A stretch of 19,517 bases of DNA from UBA2040 sp041674745 (GTDB lineage: Bacteria > Bacteroidota > Bacteroidia > Flavobacteriales_D > Crocinitomicaceae), in the NCBI GenBank assembly GCA_041674745.1, contig JBAYVD010000020.1:1-19517 (forward strand), read 5' to 3'. Shown one piece after another: positions 13,618-19,517 of the stretch (position 1 is its first letter; every line of letters starts with the position of its first letter). Position numbers and translations under genes: made by a program. Under the pieces are notes generated by a model. That model did not search any database. It worked only from the letters and a program-made list of their open reading frames with translations, and was not told the DNA's origin.

Positions 13618-15740
13618 AAGTTGATTATTGGGAGTTTAATTTGCACTGTTGTTCCTTTTTTGGGTTGCGATGAAAGCGTTATGCTGCCGTTTAGTTTTGT
13701 TGCTATTTCTTTACAAATATACAATCCAAGACCCGTTCCTTGACTCTGGCTGCTCGCACGATAGAACATGTCGAAGATCTTATCCAAGTGTTTTTCTTCA
13801 ATTCCTTCACCATTGTCTTCAAAACTCAACTGGATTTCTTGGTCATTCATCGACATATTAAAACGAACAAATGGGTTTGAAATATCGTTTCGCTTGTATT
13901 TAAAAGCATTGCCCATTAAGTTTTTTACTAAAATTTCTATTCTCGATTTATCGGAAGTAATAATGGACGAACCGTTGAAATCGCAATCAAACCGAATAGA
14001 AGTGTCTGTGGAGAATTTTAAATCTTCGTACACTTGGCGAACAACCTCTTCCACATCAAATGACTGCAAAGTCATTTCCAATCGAGCATTTCTTGAATAT
14101 TCCAATATTTCTTGAATCGTTTCATCCAATCGAATCACACTACTTTCCGCAAGTTTTAAATAGCTGATTGTCTCCTCCGTTAAGTTTCCTGAAAGAAATA
14201 GGAGCGATAAAATTCCCTTAATTGATAATAGCGGTGAACGCAAATCATGCGAAACACGGTAAACGAAATTATCTAGTTCCGCATTGATTTTCTTTAATTC
14301 ATCATTTTTTTCAAGAATATCATCTTCAAAGCGTTTTATCTCTGTATTATCGGTCGCTGTTCCGATTAAACGAATCATCTTGCCATCTGGGTTACGTTCC
14401 GCTATGACGTGGCATTTTAAAATCCTTTCTTCTTGGTTGTCATAACGCCGAATACGGTAATCTTGCACCAAACTGTCAGTGATTTTATCTGAAATCAGGT
14501 CGTCAACTTCTGCAATAATTCGCTCACGATCTTCAGGATGCAAGGATGCTTTCCAAAAATCAAACAATTCCGGTTCAACATCTGATCGACGAACGCCATA
14601 CATGTCGATAAGCACGTCATTCCAATGAATCGTTTTTTGAATGTCATCCCACTCCCAAATGCCAATATTTGTTTTTTGTGCAATTAATTCAAACCGTGAA
14701 TTTATTTTAAGAATCTCTTGTTTGAATTTTGTTTCTTCTGTAATGTCTTTTTGCAGTGAAATAAAGTTGATCAATTCCTCATTTTCATCGAATATGGGTA
14801 TTATTTCTAGCTGATTGTAATAGGCTTTTTTATCCTTTTTATAGTTTAGAATAGTTACTTCGACATTTTGTTTTTTCTTCAAGGAAGAAGAAATCTTTTG
14901 AATACTCTTTTCATCAGAAGACGGTCCCTGAAGAAATTCTTTTGGTTTTTTTCCAATAACTTCTTCCTTTTGGTAACCCGTCACTTCCTCAAATGCCTTG
15001 TTAACCCATTCAATATTTCCAAAACGATCTGATATTACGACACTATTTTTGGTCTTTGTCGCAATCATTGATAATTTCTTTAATTCGATGCGTGATTTTG
15101 AAATATCGAGCAGTTGTGCATTGATTTTTTCCTCTTTCAGCCGATTTTCAATATGCGATTTAACTTGATGCGCAAAAACTTCAAATATTGTCTCGTCACG
15201 TGTTTCAATTGGGTCGTATAAGGGAGCGTGCTTTTTAGTGACAAGCCCGATTAAATTTATGGAGTAATCATAAATATTGTTGGTAAAGACAAAAGCCACA
15301 CCTTCGTGAAACGGAGTATACAACGATAAATTTGCGAATGATTCGACCGATATTTTGCTCGTCTTGTTGGACGCCAAATTTTCTACTAATTGCCTTGTTT
15401 GTTCTTCAAAAAGCAAGTTGTTTGCTGCTGGCAGGTTGAAGCCCTCAACGAGTAAATTCGTATAATTTTCCTGGTTTTGTGATTTGAAATAGACCACCGA
15501 ACACTCCAATTCAAACAAATCAATGATGGCTTCGCTAACGAGTTTTAGAAAATCAACTTGTGCTATAACCTTGAATGAATCTGCATTAAACTGACTCAAG
15601 CGTTTGTAAATGTTCAACTCATCATCCAATTGATCGCGTATGTTGATCAATTCCTGCTCAACATTCGAAAAACGGGTGACACGCAATTGCAAATCTCTGT
15701 AAGATTCTACTAACTTATCGTATTCTGATTTTTTAATCAT
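13614..15740 (-). CDS. Soluble GAF/PAS/PAS sensor histidine kinase
   Basis: A 708-residue kinase without membrane segments, hence a cytosolic sensor. Residues 1-45 are helical and may be coiled coil. A GAF-like domain covers about 50-195. A PAS domain at about 226-336 has the LOV-like signature GNIEWVNKAFEEVTGYQ, FLQGP and LQKDITEE, but lacks the flavin-binding cysteine. A second PAS/PAC domain (PAS_3 type) spans about 350-467 (WEWDD, HPEDRERI, GTATDNTEIK). The transmitter has H498 in RVSHDLRSPL, the N-box N607 in VKNLMGNAFKYK, the G1 box DNGEGI (642-647) and the G2 box GTGLGL (668-673), so it should be catalytically competent. It lies 27 bp after the FIST gene and overlaps the response regulator by 4 bp, implying an input protein, kinase and receiver in one operon. 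Confidence 0.94.
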   Translation of the reverse strand: MIKKSEYDKLVESYRDLQLRVTRFSNVEQELINIRDQLDDELNIYKRLSQFNADSFKVIAQVDFLKLVSEAIIDLFELECSVVYFKSQNQENYTNLLVEGFNLPAANNLLFEEQTRQLVENLASNKTSKISVESFANLSLYTPFHEGVAFVFTNNIYDYSINLIGLVTKKHAPLYDPIETRDETIFEVFAHQVKSHIENRLKEEKINAQLLDISKSRIELKKLSMIATKTKNSVVISDRFGNIEWVNKAFEEVTGYQKEEVIGKKPKEFLQGPSSDEKSIQKISSSLKKKQNVEVTILNYKKDKKAYYNQLEIIPIFDENEELINFISLQKDITEETKFKQEILKINSRFELIAQKTNIGIWEWDDIQKTIHWNDVLIDMYGVRRSDVEPELFDFWKASLHPEDRERIIAEVDDLISDKITDSLVQDYRIRRYDNQEERILKCHVIAERNPDGKMIRLIGTATDNTEIKRFEDDILEKNDELKKINAELDNFVYRVSHDLRSPLLSIKGILSLLFLSGNLTEETISYLKLAESSVIRLDETIQEILEYSRNARLEMTLQSFDVEEVVRQVYEDLKFSTDTSIRFDCDFNGSSIITSDKSRIEILVKNLMGNAFKYKRNDISNPFVRFNMSMNDQEIQLSFEDNGEGIEEKHLDKIFDMFYRASSQSQGTGLGLYICKEIATKLNGSITLSSQPKKGTTVQIKLPIINL

Positions 15741-15767
15741 ACCAACCGTTCGGTGCGAAGAAGCGCA

Positions 15768-16952
15768 TTATCTGTAGAGTACATATAAAGCCGAGGTGTA
15801 ATTGTGATACGTATTTCGACCGCCCAATTTCGCAAATTCACCAAATCCATACATACCCAACCAAGGTGGACATTCTCCATTTACGTAAAACGGATACTGC
15901 ATACGATTCACGAGTTCTTCTTTTATGATTCGATTGAATAAAAATCGTCCCCGTGCCAAACAATCCGCATGAAAAACAGCAATAGGTTGTTTGTCTCCAG
16001 CTCTATTCACCATTTCTTTTCCGATTCTGTCCATTTCGTTGAAAATCAATTCTTCGTCGCGTTTGGTCAGCCACAATTTGGTACCAACCGCACATTCAGT
16101 AGCATAATAAATGTGTTCACCAACGTGTTTGGTTACGACTCTCAAAATATGCTTATTTCCATATTCTTTCGCCAATTCTGGTGAAAGTTCTTCGCCCAAG
16201 GCACCGATGGGAATTGAATCGCCGCAAGTAGATTCCTGTGCAAGCCCCAAATGTTTCAAATATTCGCTCCAAGCGGGTTTCCCATTCAATTCTTCAATAA
16301 TGTGTCCTTCCGATTTGGTGACAACTAATGGTTCTCCAACCGCAACAAATCCATGGGTTGCTTGTGTTTCAATTGTAAGGGTTGGGTCATAAAATCCAAC
16401 CGCAAACGCGCCATGCTCATATACCTCGTCATCAACAGCTTGATAATTGATATATCCTTTCATATTGTCGGAAGAGGTCGCCCCAAAAATGGTGATTTCC
16501 GGTCCAAAAACTTCTTCAAATGCTTTAATACATTGATCATTCGCGATATCAATTCCCGATCCCAAAAAATAAATCATATTGATTGTATCCGACTCCGATT
16601 TCAAATCCTTCGCCATCTGAAGAGATTTTTCGTACGAATTATGTCCATAAATTTCATTGGTAGAACTAATCGCAAAATCACGCCCTTTTATGGCCATAAG
16701 AGCAATGTCTTTCATGGACTCACTGACACCTTCTTTTCCAACAATTCCACAGCAGGAAGCAGCTAACACGCGAGCATTGGGAGAGTGAATTTTTGCTTGA
16801 TCTATTAAATCCTCAAAATTATGACCTATGGATGCATGCAGAATCACTAAGTCACAATCGGTGTTATTTTCGCCCAAAGCTGCTTCCAAACATTCGGTTA
16901 CACCTCTTCTTGTATTGACCATTCGAGTACTGGCAGAATAAAACTCTAACAT
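15768..16952 (-). CDS. FIST-domain sensory protein (FIST_N and FIST_C)
   Basis: A 394-residue soluble protein. The N-terminal half (about 30-220) reads DLVILHASIGHNFEDLI, VLAASCCGIVG and ITIFGATSSDNM, as in FIST_N. The C-terminal half (about 235-385) has PAWSEYLKHLGL, ILRVV, CLARGRFLF and GMYGFGEFA, as in FIST_C (the last with conserved gly and Phe of the GFGEF motif). FIST proteins are intracellular signal-input modules; one group, NosP, binds heme and nitric oxide and regulates neighbouring histidine kinases. Here the gene heads an operon with a soluble kinase and a response regulator, matching that context. Ligand and heme binding are not shown by the sequence. H39 and H44 are among the candidate ligands but I cannot assign one. 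The start ATG at 16952 gives MLEFYSAS. Confidence 0.9.
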   Translation of the reverse strand: MLEFYSASTRMVNTRRGVTECLEAALGENNTDCDLVILHASIGHNFEDLIDQAKIHSPNARVLAASCCGIVGKEGVSESMKDIALMAIKGRDFAISSTNEIYGHNSYEKSLQMAKDLKSESDTINMIYFLGSGIDIANDQCIKAFEEVFGPEITIFGATSSDNMKGYINYQAVDDEVYEHGAFAVGFYDPTLTIETQATHGFVAVGEPLVVTKSEGHIIEELNGKPAWSEYLKHLGLAQESTCGDSIPIGALGEELSPELAKEYGNKHILRVVTKHVGEHIYYATECAVGTKLWLTKRDEELIFNEMDRIGKEMVNRAGDKQPIAVFHADCLARGRFLFNRIIKEELVNRMQYPFYVNGECPPWLGMYGFGEFAKLGGRNTYHNYTSALYVLYR

Positions 16953-17172
16953 GATAATTAAATTTATTAGTTAAATAGCTTGCTTTTAAAAGCACTATGA
17001 ATTCCTAAATCAAGGAAAAAAATACGAGGATTATCTAAAATCGATTAACCGATGACAATATTAAAGGTAATTTAACAAAATTCAAAGTTCATCCTGAAAT
17101 AGTTCATGAACTAACAGGTGTTAATTGCATGTCAAACAAGTAAATAAAAAATGATCCTTCCGGGTACGCATA

Positions 17173-17211
17173 CTACCTTTTTCTTGCAAAATCAAGGTAG
17201 AATTGTACCTT
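17173..17211 (+). promoter_or_regulatory. Nested inverted repeats (TACCTT/AAGGTA) over the bestrophin promoter
   Basis: CTACCTT (17173-17179) and AAGGTAG (17194-17200) form a perfect 7-bp inverted repeat that straddles the -33 TTG. The same AAGGTA pairs again with TACCTT (17206-17211), which overlaps the -7 element. Alternate pairing of three arms around a promoter is compatible with a regulator site. It could also be chance. Confidence 0.4.
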
Positions 17212-17213
17212 TG
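17184..17213 (+). promoter_or_regulatory. Promoter TTG-N19-TACCTTTG for the bestrophin gene
   Basis: TTG at 17184-17186 and TACCTTTG at 17206-17213 are 19 bp apart, an excellent match to the Bacteroidota -33/-7 consensus. Transcription should start near 17219, giving a leader of about 14 nt before the ATG at 17233. It is the best promoter in the window. Confidence 0.75.
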
Positions 17214-17232
17214 AAATCCTCATTTTGACGAT

Positions 17233-18099
17233 ATGGTAAACTACAACCCGAAAAGTTGGTTCAAATTAATTTTCGCCATTCACAAAAGCGACACCTTGCG
17301 CATTTTGTGGAAAGAACTCATCTACATTGGTGTTTTCACCTTGTTCATTGACTACTTGGTAATGACCTTTTTTCCGAATGAAACCATCCTTGAAAAATTG
17401 GTAGCCGTTTATTCTTTGATTGGTTTTGTGATTTCTTTGTTGCTCGTATTTCGCACCAACACGGCTTACGATCGTTGGTGGGAAGGAAGACGAAAGTGGG
17501 GAGAAATGGTCAACGATTCTCGTAATTTTACTTCGAAAATTGCGGTTTTAGTGAAAAATGAAGAAGATCGAGACTTTTTCAAACGCATGATTCCCAATTT
17601 TACCCATGCCTGCAAAGAACATTTACGCAAAGGTGTGCATGTTGAAGACTTAAAATTGAATGCAGCTGAACTAGACTCAATACGTTCGAAAAACCACATT
17701 CCACTGGCCCTTTCAAATCTGATTTTTCAAAAATTGATTGCCTTGCGCGACAAAGGGATCCTTACTCCCGAGGACATTTTCATTTTAGACAAAAATCTGA
17801 ACGCGCTCATGGACAGCATTGGTGCTTGCGAACGGATTAAAAACACACCCATCCCTTTTTCCTATTCGTTGTTTTTGAAGAAATTCATTTTCATCTACGT
17901 CACCACCTTGCCTTTGGCTTTCGTGACCATTTTTGGGTATTGGTCGGCATTGATTGCCACGTTTGTTTTCTATATTCTCGTCAGTATGGAAGTCTTGGCG
18001 GAAGAAATTGAAGATCCTTTTGGCACCGATGACAATGATTTACCAACGGATCAGTTGTGTGAACGCATTGAGGCGAATGTTTTGGAGGTTTTGGAGTGA
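17233..18099 (+). CDS. Bestrophin-family ion channel (UPF0187)
   Basis: A 288-residue inner-membrane protein of the bacterial bestrophin family, anion or cation channels that assemble as pentamers. Transmembrane segments are seen at about 28-46, 54-76, 208-228 and 232-250. The signature region SLIGFVISLLLVFRTNTAYDR-WWEGRRKWGEMVNDSRN (61-98) is diagnostic and contains the pore-lining and gate hydrophobics. The late MEVLAEEIEDPFGTDDNDLP segment (about 254-275) matches the C-terminal calcium-clasp-like region of the family, here acidic. The length matches bacterial members (about 290-300). A clear promoter precedes it; the MORN/TonB gene follows 25 bp later and may be read from it, though the two are not functionally linked by sequence. 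Confidence 0.92.
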   Translation: MVNYNPKSWFKLIFAIHKSDTLRILWKELIYIGVFTLFIDYLVMTFFPNETILEKLVAVYSLIGFVISLLLVFRTNTAYDRWWEGRRKWGEMVNDSRNFTSKIAVLVKNEEDRDFFKRMIPNFTHACKEHLRKGVHVEDLKLNAAELDSIRSKNHIPLALSNLIFQKLIALRDKGILTPEDIFILDKNLNALMDSIGACERIKNTPIPFSYSLFLKKFIFIYVTTLPLAFVTIFGYWSALIATFVFYILVSMEVLAEEIEDPFGTDDNDLPTDQLCERIEANVLEVLE

Positions 18100-18124
18100 A
18101 CTTAAATTAACATATAACATTTTT

Positions 18125-19162
18125 ATGAAAAAAATAATGCTTACTTCCATTTTACTTTTCATTTCAATTTTTGCCTTTCATAGTCAAAAAACAATTTATT
18201 TTGACAAAGATTGGAAGGTCACTAAAAAACAACTTGCCTCATATTACCGCGAAATAACGAAAGAAGGTAATAACATTTATGCTGTAAAAGATAACTATTT
18301 AAACGGCGTATTACAAATGAGCGGCTATTATCAAGACGCAAAATTAGAAGTCAAAAACGGGCAATTCAATTATTTTGATAGTACGGGCAACAAAAGCCTG
18401 ATATCTCATTATTCCAATGGAAAATTGAATGGTGAGTTCATTCGTTATTATCCAGACGGTGCAGTTCGTCAAAACAAAATCTACTCCAACGGCAAATCAA
18501 ATGGCGCCTATTTGGAATATTATAATTCTGGCAAGTTGCGCGCAGAAGGAAATTACACGAATGGCAAAATCCGTGGGGAATGGAAGCGATATTATGAGTC
18601 TGGCGCCATTCTTTGCACAAGTAAAATCGATGACCAAGGAAGTGGCTCCTTCAATAGTCTGTATCAAAATGGCTCTACTTGGGAAACTGGTGAATTTGTG
18701 AAAGATAGCAAAACTGGATTCTGGGCGGTTTATAATGAAAATGGACAAAAAATTGAAAATAAAGATTGTGGGCCAGAAACAATTGATAATTTAAAAATCA
18801 ACGAAGTTTTATTCGATAAGGCCTATATTTTAGGCGATCTCAAGGATAACAATATTATTGAATATCCAGAAAAAGATGCGCGATTTATTGGTGGTTTGAC
18901 AGCATTAAGTGATTACATCGTTAACAACTTAAATTATCCCGAAAAGGCGATTAAGAAAAATGTACAAGGCAAGGTTATCATTTCTTTCGTTGTAGAAACA
19001 GATGGAAGTATTTCTAACGTTGAGGTAATTGAAGGACATAAATTACTCCGTCAAGAATCGATTAGAATTGTTCAAAGCATGCCAAAATGGTATCCCGGAG
19101 AGTTTAATGATAGAAAGGCAAGAACTCGATGCAAACTCCCTCTTAATTTTACCCTGGATTGA
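18125..19162 (+). CDS. Secreted MORN-like repeat protein with TonB C-terminal domain
   Basis: A 345-residue protein with a signal peptide (residues 1-20, cleavage near FHSQ). Residues about 60-215 carry repeated YSNGKLNGEFIRYYPDG, YSNGKSNGAYLEYY and YTNGKIRGEWKRYY units, the YwqK/MORN_2 type of repeat, with period about 22-24 residues. Residues 252-345 are a TonB_C domain (ARFIGGLTAL, YPEKAIKKNVQGKVIISF, TDGSISNVEV, MPKWYPGE and LPLNFTLD). The Bacteroidota pairing of these modules is known; such proteins are periplasmic or outer-membrane associated, and the C-terminal domain resembles that of energy transducers without the N-terminal membrane anchor and Pro-rich linker. A long upstream frame (from 17954) overlaps the bestrophin gene and is not the true start. 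The ATG at 18125 starts right at the signal peptide. A role cannot be assigned. Confidence 0.88.
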   Translation: MKKIMLTSILLFISIFAFHSQKTIYFDKDWKVTKKQLASYYREITKEGNNIYAVKDNYLNGVLQMSGYYQDAKLEVKNGQFNYFDSTGNKSLISHYSNGKLNGEFIRYYPDGAVRQNKIYSNGKSNGAYLEYYNSGKLRAEGNYTNGKIRGEWKRYYESGAILCTSKIDDQGSGSFNSLYQNGSTWETGEFVKDSKTGFWAVYNENGQKIENKDCGPETIDNLKINEVLFDKAYILGDLKDNNIIEYPEKDARFIGGLTALSDYIVNNLNYPEKAIKKNVQGKVIISFVVETDGSISNVEVIEGHKLLRQESIRIVQSMPKWYPGEFNDRKARTRCKLPLNFTLD

Positions 19163-19298
19163 GATAATACAACAAAAAACAATTTCGTGAACCTTTTGCT
19201 CTTCCATGATACCCTAAACGAACATCTAAATTGGTCGTAACCCCAATATAATAACGTTTCAACTGAGCAGAATGCAGTATATAAACCTGATATTTCAT
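19149..19298 (-). pseudogene. Truncated GIY-YIG nuclease remnant
   Basis: A 49-residue frame starting MKYQVYILHSAQLKRYYIGV, then TNLDVRLGYHGRAKGSR. The VYI and YYIG motifs and the following arginine are the defining N-terminal core of GIY-YIG nucleases. The family domain normally continues for another 40 or more residues with a conserved glutamate and asparagine; here the frame ends at a stop (TAA, 19149-19151) after CFLLYYLNPG, and its end overlaps the 3' end of the MORN/TonB gene. I read it as a truncated or decayed copy. A very short functional protein is unlikely. Confidence 0.75.
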
Positions 19299-19330
19299 AA
19301 TAGTAGGTACTTGCTAAAAAACAAAAAGGC

Positions 19331-19357
19331 CAATCTTACGATTGACCTATTTTGCTC
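19331..19357 (-). repeat. Hairpin with T-run just upstream of the GIY-YIG frame
   Basis: On the minus strand GGTCAATC-GTAA-GATTGGCC forms an 8-bp stem with one G-U pair, followed by TTTTTGTTTTTT, and lies just upstream of the GIY-YIG start. It looks like a terminator for something to the right of the window end. A sequence of the form TTCGAGCCC near it resembles a tRNA T-arm, but no tRNA is found. Confidence 0.5.
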
Positions 19358-19377
19358 TTCCTCTTGGGCTCGAATCC

Positions 19378-19449
19378 CAGAAACAAAAAGCCCAGCTTTA
19401 TTGTTTCTGAGGACTCTCGAAAAAACACAACTTCACAGAAGTTGGTTTT
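19378..19449. repeat. Two adjacent hairpins and a degenerate repeat at the window edge
   Basis: CAGAAACAAAAAGC (19378-19391) pairs with GCTTTATTGTTTCTG (19395-19409) in a 13-bp stem with a small bulge. AAAACACAACTTC (19422-19434) pairs with GAAGTTGGTTTT (19438-19449) with one bulge. The first hairpin's left arm recurs in degenerate form about 108 bp later (CCTGAAAACAAAAAAGTCCAGC, from 19489), suggesting part of a repeated unit cut by the window end. Confidence 0.6.
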
Positions 19450-19517
19450 ATTCGGAGCCAAGGACCCTCTGATTAACTTTAATTATTTCCTGAAAACAAA
19501 AAAGTCCAGCATTTCTG

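Noticed and set aside
17954..18124. Extended N-terminus of the MORN/TonB protein beginning inside the bestrophin gene
   Set aside because: The extension overlaps bestrophin out of frame and lies before a proper signal peptide at the ATG of 18125.
19355..19382. Possible tRNA because of the T-arm-like GATTCGAGCCC on the minus strand
   Set aside because: No acceptor stem, D-arm or anticodon arm could be fitted around it, so a tRNA is not supported.
19272..19472. A 66-residue plus-strand reading frame at the right edge
   Set aside because: It runs antisense through the GIY-YIG start and through the hairpin cluster; no recognisable protein features.

Overview
The window looks like a chromosomal segment of a Bacteroidota bacterium, most likely of the order Flavobacteriales (Crocinitomicaceae or a Fluviicola-like lineage is my best guess, not proven). 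The reasons are an AT-rich genome, several -7 elements of the Bacteroidota type TAnnTTTG, weak or absent Shine-Dalgarno sequences, and two proteins with type IX secretion (T9SS) C-terminal sorting domains, one of type A and one of type B. No rRNA, tRNA, CRISPR array, prophage or intact transposase was recognised.

Region by region: (1) 74-421 holds the decayed 3' part of a DUF1648-like membrane protein gene, closed by a terminator that serves both strands. (2) 485-3431, minus strand, is a two-gene unit: a small T9SS type A protein followed 10 bp later by an 821-residue secreted collagen-like protein with 134 uninterrupted Gly-X-Y triplets, much of it a 54-bp tandem repeat. (3) 3432-3843 is a gene-free AT-rich divergent region. 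(4) 3844-6984 carries a YkgJ-type cysteine-cluster protein, a tiny minus-strand lipoprotein, a two-CBS-domain protein, a small predicted outer-membrane beta-barrel and an exported N-acetylmuramoyl-L-alanine amidase. (5) 7082-10290 is a large T9SS type B (CHU_C) surface protein whose stop codon overlaps the start of riboflavin synthase. (6) 10329-10649 is a three-copy intergenic repeat bounded by CCACAGAT/ATCTGTGG. (7) 10684-12886, minus strand, is a probable ispD - metF - secreted-protein operon, with a 64-residue membrane protein gene just upstream. (8) 13246-16952, minus strand, is a compact signalling operon: a FIST sensor protein, a soluble GAF/PAS/PAS histidine kinase and a single-domain response regulator. 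(9) 17233-19162 is a bestrophin-family channel gene with a good promoter, then a MORN-repeat/TonB-C protein. (10) 19149-19517 contains a truncated GIY-YIG nuclease reading frame and a cluster of hairpins and degenerate repeats.

The signalling operon is the most coherent functional system. A FIST protein next to a soluble histidine kinase resembles the known NosP-NahK nitric-oxide sensing pair, and here the response regulator is translationally coupled to the kinase. The collagen-like/T9SS pair and the CHU_C protein suggest investment in surface or adhesive structures. The remaining genes are mostly envelope proteins and housekeeping metabolism (riboflavin, isoprenoid and one-carbon folate).
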